Source: Devosia yakushimensis (GTDB lineage Bacteria; Pseudomonadota; Alphaproteobacteria; Rhizobiales; Devosiaceae). Taken from it: a DNA stretch of 64,000 nt. The stretch spans positions 186,001-250,000 of the forward strand of contig NZ_BSNG01000001.1 in NCBI RefSeq assembly GCF_030159855.1, given 5' to 3'. Shown piece after piece: positions 34,997-43,127 of the stretch (position 1 is the first letter of the stretch; each line of letters opens with the position of its first letter). A program made the position numbers and the translations under genes. Under the pieces are notes generated by a model. The model was not told the origin of the DNA and made no database searches. It was given only the letters and a program-made list of their open reading frames with translations.

Positions 34997-36031
34997 TCAG
35001 GGCTGTCCGATTTCGCTTGTGACCCTTGTGGGTTTCACCCCGCCGCGGCTGGTATCGAACCCCTGCTCATGGGCGATGCCGAACTTGTCCTGGCAGAGCT
35101 CCACCAGGGTCTGCATGGGCGACCAGTCGCGCATTTCGGTGCGGAAGATCATGCCGATCTCGGCCGTGCTGTGCCGCAGGGGCAGGGGGATGGGAACGAT
35201 GCGCGGGGAATTGACCGCCTGCACCGACAGCCCCGGCAGCACGCAGAGGCAGTCGCTCTGCTGCAATATGGTCAGCACCGAGAGCAGGTTCTGGCAGATG
35301 AAGCGCACATCGGGCCGCGCGCCGACATGTTCGGCAATGGTATGCTCGGTGATTTCGCGATAGGCTGGCAGTTCGGAATAAACGATCCATGGATAGGCCA
35401 GCAGGCTTGATGGCAGAACCTTGCCGCCCGGGCCGCTCTGTCCCTTGAGCAGGGGATGGTTCTCCCGCGCCATGACGTAATTGGTGACCTCGGTCAGTTT
35501 GACCCGCGCCATCCGGGCGCTGGTGCCGCCATCGTTGAACACGCCGCCAAAGGCCACGTCGAGCCGGCCCTCGCGCAGGTCGTCTATAGTCTTGCCATAG
35601 GTCAGCGTGGTGAATTCGATGACGAGGCGCGGAAACCGGCTCTGCAATTCGGCCAGCACGCCCGACAAGATCCCCGAGCGCCAGACCGGCCCGCCGCCGA
35701 TGCGCATCACCGCTTTTTCGTCGCTGACCTCGCTGCGCAATTCGTGCTCGGCAATCTCCCAATAACGCTCGATCCGGTTGGAGACCGACAGCACCTTTTC
35801 CCCGAAGGGGGTGGCTTTGACACCCCGCGCATGGCGGTCCACCAATTGCTGGCCGAAATAGCTTTCGAGCTGCGCCAGGGAGCGCGACAGGGCCGGCTGG
35901 GTGACATTCAGCTTCTCGGAGGCGCGGCGCAAACTGCCCTCTTCGAGAATGGTCCGAAGCCGGAAGAGGTGGGTGATCTGGTCAAGCATATGGCTATGCA
36001 CCGAAGTTATCGCTTCCGGCATTTTTTGCAT
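34997..36031 (-). CDS. LysR-family transcriptional regulator
   Basis: About 344 residues: N-terminal winged HTH (FRLRTILEEGSLRRASEKLN, VTQPALSRSLAQLESYFG) and a LysR effector domain. The start could be ATG 36031, 36022 or 35989; none has a clear ribosome site. It is divergent from the permease operon at 36179 and convergent with the binding-protein gene, so it most likely controls the sulfated-glycoside genes on both sides. Confidence 0.9.
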   Translation of the reverse strand: MQKMPEAITSVHSHMLDQITHLFRLRTILEEGSLRRASEKLNVTQPALSRSLAQLESYFGQQLVDRHARGVKATPFGEKVLSVSNRIERYWEIAEHELRSEVSDEKAVMRIGGGPVWRSGILSGVLAELQSRFPRLVIEFTTLTYGKTIDDLREGRLDVAFGGVFNDGGTSARMARVKLTEVTNYVMARENHPLLKGQSGPGGKVLPSSLLAYPWIVYSELPAYREITEHTIAEHVGARPDVRFICQNLLSVLTILQQSDCLCVLPGLSVQAVNSPRIVPIPLPLRHSTAEIGMIFRTEMRDWSPMQTLVELCQDKFGIAHEQGFDTSRGGVKPTRVTSEIGQP

Positions 36032-36105
36032 TATCTGTGCATCGGTTCAACTGCTATCACCGCCTCAAGATAAGGCCCCGCAAGTGGGTATTGAGGAGGA
36101 ACAGC

Positions 36106-36186
36106 ATGATGGTTCTCAGCCAAGGCGCCGCTGCGGGCCCGCGCCGCCGCGCGGCCCCCTGCGGGGAGGGGCGATACCGTGCTTAG
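36106..36186 (+). CDS. Putative 26-codon leader ORF overlapping the permease start
   Basis: ATG at 36106 has a strong ribosome site (GAGGAGGAA, 4-5 bases upstream) and reads 26 codons (MMVLSQGAAAGPRRRAAPCG, then EGRYRA) to TAG at 36184. It overlaps the GTG of the permease at 36179. The permease has its own GGGGAGGGG. The leader is Arg/Pro/Ala-rich and its DNA is GC-rich and self-complementary. It could couple or attenuate translation of the transporter operon, or be a remnant. Confidence 0.4.
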   Translation: MMVLSQGAAAGPRRRAAPCGEGRYRA

Positions 36187-37117
36187 ATATCTGTCCAAGC
36201 GCGTGGTCTCGAGCCTGGTGCTGCTGGTGCTGGTGACCACGGTCACCTTCGCGCTGGTCTTTGGCGGTGCCGACAATGTGGCCCAGAACATTCTGGGCGA
36301 GAATGCGACCAACGAGCAGATTGCCGCGCTCGAGGTCAAGCTGGGCATCGACCGGCCGCTTCATGAGCAATATGTCTCCTGGGTCGGCAAGGCCGTCACC
36401 GGCGATCTCGGCACCTCCTGGACCATGGGCGAAAGCGTCGGCAAGATCCTCTCCGGGCGCCTGCCGGTGACGCTCTCCATGGTTACGCTGGCCATCTTTG
36501 CCATCGGACTGGTCTCGGCGCTGCTGGGCATTATCGCGGCGGTGCGCGGCGGCTGGGCCGACAGGGTCATCCAGGTGATCAGCGTTGTCGGCTTTTCGCT
36601 GCCCAATTTCTGGCTCGGGCTGATCCTGGTCGTGGTCTTCGCGCTCAATCTGCGCTGGCTGCCGGCCACCGGCTATGTCGATTTCCTCGCCTCTCCAACC
36701 GGCTGGGCGGCCTCGCTGGCGCTGCCGGTTTCGGCCCTGGTGCTGTCGGGCATCGCCTCGGCCTCCCAACAGGTGCGCGGCGCCATGATCGATGCCCTGC
36801 GGCAGGATTATGTGCGCACCCTGCGCGCCGGCGGCATCAAGCCATCCTCGGTGCTGTTCCGCCATGCCCTGCGCAATGCCATGCCGGCAGCGCTCACCGT
36901 GCTCTCGGTGCAGTTCATCGCCCTATTGGGCGGCGCGGCCATTATCGAGCGCGTCTTTGCCATTCCGGGCCTGGGCTCGATCACCGTCCAGGCGGCGCTC
37001 TCGGGCGACATTCCCGTGCTTATGGGTGTGGTCGTCACCATGATCATTCTCGTCGTGCTCGTGAATATCGCCATCGATCTGCTCAATGCCTGGGTCAATC
37101 CGAAGGTGAGGCTCTGA
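36179..37117 (+). CDS. ABC transporter permease, DppB type
   Basis: A 312-residue inner-membrane protein with N-terminal MLRYLSKRVVSSLVLLVLVT and about six helices. The periplasmic loop has NATNEQIAALEVKLGIDRPL and the EAA-type coupling loop is YVRTLRAGGIKPSSVLFRHA. It starts at GTG 36179 after GGGGAGGGG. First structural gene of the import operon. Pairs with the fused permease-ATPase. Confidence 0.93.
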   Translation: MLRYLSKRVVSSLVLLVLVTTVTFALVFGGADNVAQNILGENATNEQIAALEVKLGIDRPLHEQYVSWVGKAVTGDLGTSWTMGESVGKILSGRLPVTLSMVTLAIFAIGLVSALLGIIAAVRGGWADRVIQVISVVGFSLPNFWLGLILVVVFALNLRWLPATGYVDFLASPTGWAASLALPVSALVLSGIASASQQVRGAMIDALRQDYVRTLRAGGIKPSSVLFRHALRNAMPAALTVLSVQFIALLGGAAIIERVFAIPGLGSITVQAALSGDIPVLMGVVVTMIILVVLVNIAIDLLNAWVNPKVRL

Positions 37118-38883
37118 TGTCCGCTGCAAGCACTCCGCAAACCGGAACGCCGGCCGCCACCCGCGACGGCATTGTCCGCTCCGTGCTCACCAATCCGCTC
37201 GGCCTATTGGCCGCCGCGCTGCTCACTATGGTCATTCTGGCGGCGGTCTTTGCGCCGCAGATCGCGCCCTTTCCGGCCGATGAGCTGCAGATCTTCAAGA
37301 TCAATGCGCCGCCGGGCGACGGGTATTTCCTGGGTGGCGACGGCTCGGGCCGCGATATTTTCAGCCGCCTGGTCTATGGCGCCCGCAATACGCTGACCGG
37401 CGCGCTGATCGCCATTTCGGTCGCCGCTTCGATCGGGGTCACTTCGGGGCTGTTTGCCGGCTATTTCGGCGGCCGCCGCGAAGTGGTCATGAGCTGGATT
37501 TCCGACGGGCTCATGGCGCTGCCCTCGCTCATCGTGCTGCTGGCTTTCTACCAGTCGCTGGGCTCGTCCATCCAGGTGTCCATGGTGATTTTCGGCGTCA
37601 TGCTGGCGCCCGGCTTCTACCGGCTGACGCGCAATCTGGTGAACGGGGTCAAGCACGAGCTTTATGTCGATGCGGCCCGCGTGTCCGGCCTCTCGGACCT
37701 CCGCATCATCGTGCGACACATCCTGCTGGTCATCCGCGCGCCTGTCATCATCCAGGTGTCCATCGTGGCGGGTGTTTCCATCGTCATTCAGGCGGGCCTG
37801 GAATTCCTGGGCCTGGGCGATCCGGCCGTGCCGACCTGGGGCGGCATGCTGCAGGATGCCTTTGCCAATATGTTCGTGGTGCCCACCGCGATCCTCTGGC
37901 CGGGCCTGGCCATTTCGGTCACCGTGGCTTCCTTCGTGCTGCTCGCCAATGCCATTCGTGACCGGCTGCAGCAGGGCAATCGCGTCGCCAAGGTCGCGGC
38001 CCTGCCTGCTCCGGTCGCCGCTTCCGCCGTCGGCGCAGCCCCGGGCGATAAAGACGCGCTGCTCGAGGTCCGCGATCTCGTCGTCGGCTATCCCTCGGCG
38101 GATGGCTGGACCGAAGTGGTCAAGGGCGTGTCCCTGCAACTGCGCCGCGGCGAAGTGCTGGGCCTCGTGGGGGAAAGCGGTTCGGGCAAGACGCAGACGG
38201 CCTTTGCCGTGCTGGGCCTGCTTTCCACCGGCGGGCGCATCCTCTCCGGTTCGATCTGGTTCGATGGCCGCGACATTGCCAATCTCCCCGAAGAAGAGAT
38301 GCGCAAGCTCCGCGGCAAGCGCATTGCCTATGTGCCGCAGGAACCGATGAGCAATCTCGATCCGGCTTTCCGCATCGGCTACCAGCTCACCGAGCCCATG
38401 GTCACCGTGCTGGGCATTTCGCGGGGCGAAGCCAAGGCGCGGGCGCTCAAGCTCCTGGCTCGGGTGGGCATGCCCAATCCGCTGCGCACCTTTAATGCCT
38501 ATCCGCACCAGATTTCGGGCGGCATGGCGCAGCGCGTCCTGATCGCCCGGGCCATTTCCTGCAATCCCGACCTCCTGATCGCCGATGAGCCCACCACCGC
38601 GCTGGACGTGACGGTGCAGGCCGAAGTGCTCGAATTGCTGCGCGACCTGCAGGCCGAGATGAACATGTCGGTCGTGCTGGTCACCCACAATTTCGGCGTG
38701 GTTGCCGATATCTGCCACCGCGTTTCGGTGATGAAGGATGGCAAGGTGGTGGAAACCAGCGATGTCCGGAGCCTCTTTGCCGATCCCCAGCACGATTACA
38801 CCAAGATGTTGCTTGGCGCCGTGCTCGACGACGTGACGCCCCGCGTCTACCGGCCCCTCAGCGTCAAGGAAGTTTCGGCATGA
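37117..38883 (+). CDS. Fused ABC permease-ATPase (DppC-DppD type)
   Basis: The 588-residue product joins two subunits usually made separately. Residues about 1-285 are a DppC-type permease (GDGSGRDIFSRLVYGARNTL, ELYVDAARVSGLSDLRIIVR). An Ala/Val-rich linker (about 290-310) leads to a DppD-type ATPase with Walker A GESGSGKT, Q-loop PQEPMSNLDP, signature SGGMAQR and Walker B LLIADEPTTALD. The ATG overlaps the previous stop by one base. Such fusions occur in some rhizobial oligopeptide/glycoside importers. The reading frame is continuous, so this is not a frameshift artefact. Confidence 0.93.
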   Translation: MSAASTPQTGTPAATRDGIVRSVLTNPLGLLAAALLTMVILAAVFAPQIAPFPADELQIFKINAPPGDGYFLGGDGSGRDIFSRLVYGARNTLTGALIAISVAASIGVTSGLFAGYFGGRREVVMSWISDGLMALPSLIVLLAFYQSLGSSIQVSMVIFGVMLAPGFYRLTRNLVNGVKHELYVDAARVSGLSDLRIIVRHILLVIRAPVIIQVSIVAGVSIVIQAGLEFLGLGDPAVPTWGGMLQDAFANMFVVPTAILWPGLAISVTVASFVLLANAIRDRLQQGNRVAKVAALPAPVAASAVGAAPGDKDALLEVRDLVVGYPSADGWTEVVKGVSLQLRRGEVLGLVGESGSGKTQTAFAVLGLLSTGGRILSGSIWFDGRDIANLPEEEMRKLRGKRIAYVPQEPMSNLDPAFRIGYQLTEPMVTVLGISRGEAKARALKLLARVGMPNPLRTFNAYPHQISGGMAQRVLIARAISCNPDLLIADEPTTALDVTVQAEVLELLRDLQAEMNMSVVLVTHNFGVVADICHRVSVMKDGKVVETSDVRSLFADPQHDYTKMLLGAVLDDVTPRVYRPLSVKEVSA

Positions 38884-39701
38884 GCGAGCAAGTCATTGTC
38901 CAATGCATGGACGTGAATACCCATTTTGGGGCGCATCACGTGCTCAAAAATATCAATCTCACCGTCCGCCCCGGCGAAACCGTGGGCCTGGTAGGCGAAA
39001 GCGGATCGGGCAAGACCACGCTGGGCCGCGCCATCCTGGGCATCGGCCCGGTCAGTTCGGGCCGCATCCTCTTTGAAGGGCAGGATATTGCCGGTGTTGC
39101 GCCGCGCGACCGCAAGGGCAAGGCGGCGTCTATCCAGGCGGTGTTTCAGGACCCCTATACCTCGCTCAATCCTTCGATGACGATCGAGGATATTCTGACC
39201 GAGCCGATCGTCGCGCGCGGCCAGGCCTCGCGCGCCGAGGCGGTAACCAGAGTGCGGACCCTGCTCGATCAGGTCGCCCTGCCCAGCGATGCGGCCAGCC
39301 GCTATCCGCGCGAATTTTCCGGCGGCCAGCGCCAACGCGTCGCCATTGCCCGGGCGCTGGCGCTTTCGCCCCATCTCATCGTCTGCGACGAACCCGTTTC
39401 GGCCCTCGATCTGTCCACCCAGGCGCGCGTGCTCGATCTCTTCGTCGAGATTCAGGAGCGCACCGGCGTCGCCTATCTCTTTGTCAGCCACGACCTGTCG
39501 GTAGTTCGCCATATCTCGCACCGGGTTGCCGTTATGCGCGGCGGGGAGATCGTCGAATTCGGCGAATGCGACCAGGTCACTGCCAATCCGCGGCACGATT
39601 ATACCAGGCGGCTGCTGCTGGCCGCCCCTGTTGCCGATCCCGTGCGGCAGGCCGAACGCCGCGCCGCCTTCCGCGCGCTAGCGACAAATGGGGCTGCCTA
39701 A
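38880..39701 (+). CDS. ABC transporter ATP-binding protein, DppF type
   Basis: A 273-residue second ATPase of the importer. Walker A is GESGSGKTT, Q-loop FQDPYTSLNPSM, signature FSGGQRQRVAIARAL, Walker B LIVCDEPVSALD, H-loop FVSHDLSVV. The ATG overlaps the fused gene by 4 bases. The C-terminal oligopeptide-ATPase extension (DYTRRLLLAAPVADP) is short. Confidence 0.94.
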   Translation: MSEQVIVQCMDVNTHFGAHHVLKNINLTVRPGETVGLVGESGSGKTTLGRAILGIGPVSSGRILFEGQDIAGVAPRDRKGKAASIQAVFQDPYTSLNPSMTIEDILTEPIVARGQASRAEAVTRVRTLLDQVALPSDAASRYPREFSGGQRQRVAIARALALSPHLIVCDEPVSALDLSTQARVLDLFVEIQERTGVAYLFVSHDLSVVRHISHRVAVMRGGEIVEFGECDQVTANPRHDYTRRLLLAAPVADPVRQAERRAAFRALATNGAA

Positions 39702-39778
39702 TGGGCGCTTCCTACCCACAGTGAAAAAACGAAACGCTGGCGCATGTGGCGCCGACATCTTGAATACCGGAGCCTAAG

Positions 39779-41560
39779 ATGCGCGCCATTATTGTCATGT
39801 TCGACAGCCTCAACCGGCGCATGCTGCCGCCCTATGGCGACACCCAGACGCATGCCCCTAATTTCGCAAGGCTGGCGACGCGCAGCGCAACCTTCGACCG
39901 CTGCTATGCCGGCTCCATGCCCTGCATGCCGGCACGCCGCGAAATGCATACGGGGCGCTATAATTTCCTGCACCGCTCCTGGGGACCCATCGAGCCGTTC
40001 GACGATTCCATGCCGGAAATCCTGGGCAAGAATGGCGTCTATACCCATTTGGTCACCGACCATCAGCATTATTGGGAAGATGGCGGGGCGACCTATCACA
40101 ACCGCTATTCGAGCTATGAGTTCTTCCGCGGCCAGGAAGGCGATCTCTGGAAGGGCGATGTCACCCGCACCGACCGCACAAGGCTCAGGGATATCTTCTA
40201 CCGGATGCACAATCAGGATGGGATCAATCGCGATTACCTCAAGGACGAGGCCGACCACCCCCAGACGCTGACGTTCAATGCCGGGCTCGATTTCATCGAG
40301 ACCAATGCGGGCGCCGACAATTGGATGCTGCAGCTCGAGACCTTCGATCCGCACGAGCCGTTTTTCAGCTACGAGCAGTACCACAAGCTCTATCCCGAGA
40401 GCCCGCTGGGCAATGGCGAGGATTTCGACTGGCCGCCTTATGCGCGGGTCACAGAATCCGGCAGCACGGTCGAAAACGCCAAGCTGCGCTATCTGGCGCT
40501 GCTCTCCATGTGCGACGCCAATCTGGGCCGCGTGCTCGACCTTATGGACGAGAAGAACATGTGGCAGGACACCATGCTCATCGTCTGCACCGACCATGGC
40601 TATATGCTGGGCGAGCGTGGCTGGTGGGGCAAGTCGGTCATGCCCTGGTATGACGAAACCATCCACACGCCCTTCTTCGTCTGGGACCCGCGCTCCGGCG
40701 TGGCCGGCGAGCGTCGCCAGGCGCTGGTGCAGACCATTGATATCGCGCCAACCCTGCTCGACTTTTTTGGCCTTGCGCCGACCCAGGACATGCTGGGCCA
40801 GCCGCTCGGGCAGGCGGTGGCCAGCGACGAACCGGTGCGCGAAGGGGGGCTGTTCGGCATTTTCGGCGGCCATGTCAGCGTCACCGACGGGCGCTATGTC
40901 TATATGCGCGCCTCGGCCGAGGCGGCGAACGGGCCCTTGCTGGAACATACCCTGATGCCCACCCATATGCGGTCGCGCTTCGAGCCGTCCGAATTTGTCG
41001 GGGCCGAGTTGATAGCGGGCTTTTCCTTCACCAAGGGCGCGCCCGTGCTGCGCCTGCCGGGCTGGACCATGCGGGGGCCGGCCGAATTCGGCACTCTGCT
41101 CTATGACCTCGAAACCGATCCGGGCCAGACCACGCCCTTGCGCGATGTCGCTCTCGAATTGCGCATGGCCGATCTTCTGGTCCGGCTCATGCGCGAGAAC
41201 GATGCGCCCCCCAGCCAGTTCGAGCGGTTGGGTCTTCCGGCCACGGGGAAGGTCACCGAAGCCCATCTCCTCATCGAGAAACAATGGGCGCAGGTCGAGG
41301 CCGGGCAGCGCCGCGCGCCGACCGTCGCCGACTTTTCCCCCGATGCTGTGATTGCGACTGTCACGGTTAACAGTCTGCTAGCAGAAGACAGCACCAAGGC
41401 AATCGTTGTTAACGCCCTGCCGGCGCTCGACGGCAGCCGGATCGCGGCGATTTTCGATGACAAGACCCTGCTCGAAATCGCCGGCATGGTGCCGCATCTC
41501 GACAAGGCCCGGCTCGATGCTATCGAGCGTTCGCTGCAGGCCGTGATTCCTGCGGAATAG
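39779..41560 (+). CDS. Sulfatase 1 (formylglycine type I)
   Basis: A 593-residue alkaline-phosphatase-fold sulfatase. The Cys-type signature is CMPARREMHTGR (49-60), where C49 is converted to formylglycine. Metal-binding Asp sits at the N-terminus (VMFDSLNRR), with VCTDHGYMLGERGWWGK later in the chain and a C-terminal extension of about 100 residues (after about 480). There is no signal peptide, so it acts in the cytoplasm on an imported sulfate ester. It lies 77 bases after the transporter operon and before a second sulfatase. Substrate unknown. Confidence 0.92.
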   Translation: MRAIIVMFDSLNRRMLPPYGDTQTHAPNFARLATRSATFDRCYAGSMPCMPARREMHTGRYNFLHRSWGPIEPFDDSMPEILGKNGVYTHLVTDHQHYWEDGGATYHNRYSSYEFFRGQEGDLWKGDVTRTDRTRLRDIFYRMHNQDGINRDYLKDEADHPQTLTFNAGLDFIETNAGADNWMLQLETFDPHEPFFSYEQYHKLYPESPLGNGEDFDWPPYARVTESGSTVENAKLRYLALLSMCDANLGRVLDLMDEKNMWQDTMLIVCTDHGYMLGERGWWGKSVMPWYDETIHTPFFVWDPRSGVAGERRQALVQTIDIAPTLLDFFGLAPTQDMLGQPLGQAVASDEPVREGGLFGIFGGHVSVTDGRYVYMRASAEAANGPLLEHTLMPTHMRSRFEPSEFVGAELIAGFSFTKGAPVLRLPGWTMRGPAEFGTLLYDLETDPGQTTPLRDVALELRMADLLVRLMRENDAPPSQFERLGLPATGKVTEAHLLIEKQWAQVEAGQRRAPTVADFSPDAVIATVTVNSLLAEDSTKAIVVNALPALDGSRIAAIFDDKTLLEIAGMVPHLDKARLDAIERSLQAVIPAE

Positions 41561-41582
41561 CTTTATATTTCAGGATTTTAGC

Positions 41583-43127
41583 ATGCGCCCGAACATCATT
41601 TTCATCATGAGCGACGACCATGCCGCAAGGGCGATTTCCGCCTATGGGGCAGGGCTCAACCATACGCCCAATCTCGACCGGCTGGCCAATGAGGGCATGC
41701 GCCACGACGCCACTTACGTCACAAATTCCATCTGCACCCCCAGCCGCGCCGCCATCCTCACCGGCACCTATAATCACGTCAATTGCGTCACCACGCTCCA
41801 TACCGAAATCGACAATCGTTTGCCCAATGTTGCCAAGCACTTACGCCAGGGCGGCTACCGCACCGGCATGTTCGGCAAGTGGCATATGGGCGAGGGGAAA
41901 GCGCATAACCCCACCGGGTTCGACGAATGGGCCGTGGTCCCCGGCCAGGGCGATTACTGGGATCCCAAATTCATCTTCCCCGATGGCAGCAGCCGCATTC
42001 CCGGCTACGCCACCGACATCATCACCGATATGAGCCTTGATTTCATTGAGAAATCGGGCGACCAGCCGTTCTTCCTGATGTGCCACCATAAGGCGCCGCA
42101 TCGCAATTTCGAGCCGCATCCGAAATACGATCATCTCTGGGCCAACGAAGACATTCCGCTGCCCGAAACCTTCAACGACGACTATTCCAACCGCGCCGCC
42201 GCCGCTGCCGCCGCCAAGATGCGCATCCGCTCGGACATGAACTACGAGGACCTCGGCCTCGTAACCCCTTCTGGCCCCGCAGAAAAAGTCGGACCCCTCA
42301 TGCTCGACGTCATTTCCTGGATGCGCAAGGTGCCCGAATTGCAACCCGGGCAAACCATCACCGTCATCTGTTCGACGACCGGGGAAAACTTCACCTTCGA
42401 GGACCCGCAGAAATTCGCCGAGTTCAAATACCAGCGCTACATGAAGCGCTACCTCCGGACGGTGCAATCGATCGACGAGAATGTCGGGCGGCTGCTCGAT
42501 TATCTCGACGAGAAGGGTTTGGCCGAGAACACCATCGTCATCTACACTTCCGACCAGGGCTTTTTCCTGGGCGAACATGGCTGGTTCGACAAGCGGTTCA
42601 TGTATGAGGAAAGCCTGCAAATGCCGTTCCTGGCGCGCTATCCCAAGGCCATCGAGCCGGGCTCGGTGAGCAGCGATATCGCCTGTAACGTCGATTTTGC
42701 TCCGACCTTCCTCGACTATGCCGGACTGCCGCTGCCCAGCTATATGCAGGGCCGCACCATGCGGCCGGTGCTGGAAGGCAGGACGCCCGATGACTGGGAC
42801 CAGCTGACCTATCACCGCTACTGGATGCACAATGACGACATCCACGAGGCCTGGGCGCATTACGGCGTGCGCGACCAGCGTTACAAGCTCATCTACTGGT
42901 ACAATGACGATCTGGGGCAGCTCGGCGCCCGGCCCAATGGCGCCCCGCCGGAATGGGAACTTTTCGATTGCGAAAAGGACCCACATGAGTTGAACAACGT
43001 TGCTGCGAACCCCGATTATGCCGGCGTGTTCGGAGATATGTTGTCCAAGCTCGATGCCAAGATGGCCGAGATCGGCGACCTGCCTGAGCATGACAGCAGC
43101 CTGGTTCGCGCAGCGCTGGCAGCATAG
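41583..43127 (+). CDS. Sulfatase 2 (formylglycine type I)
   Basis: A 514-residue sulfatase. The N-terminus NIIFIMSDDHAARAISAYG carries the calcium-binding Asp pair, the signature is CTPSRAAILTG (51-61, C51 modified), with GKWHMGEG and YTSDQGFFLGEHGWFDKR. The C-terminal part resembles GlcNAc-6-sulfate, iduronate or choline-sulfate-type enzymes. No signal peptide. It follows sulfatase 1 by 22 bases and overlaps the GH3 gene start by one base. Confidence 0.93.
   Translation: MRPNIIFIMSDDHAARAISAYGAGLNHTPNLDRLANEGMRHDATYVTNSICTPSRAAILTGTYNHVNCVTTLHTEIDNRLPNVAKHLRQGGYRTGMFGKWHMGEGKAHNPTGFDEWAVVPGQGDYWDPKFIFPDGSSRIPGYATDIITDMSLDFIEKSGDQPFFLMCHHKAPHRNFEPHPKYDHLWANEDIPLPETFNDDYSNRAAAAAAAKMRIRSDMNYEDLGLVTPSGPAEKVGPLMLDVISWMRKVPELQPGQTITVICSTTGENFTFEDPQKFAEFKYQRYMKRYLRTVQSIDENVGRLLDYLDEKGLAENTIVIYTSDQGFFLGEHGWFDKRFMYEESLQMPFLARYPKAIEPGSVSSDIACNVDFAPTFLDYAGLPLPSYMQGRTMRPVLEGRTPDDWDQLTYHRYWMHNDDIHEAWAHYGVRDQRYKLIYWYNDDLGQLGARPNGAPPEWELFDCEKDPHELNNVAANPDYAGVFGDMLSKLDAKMAEIGDLPEHDSSLVRAALAA

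Noticed and set aside
37117..38883. Frameshift or misassembly joining permease and ATPase
   Set aside because: Single continuous frame with a sensible Ala-rich linker and both domains complete.
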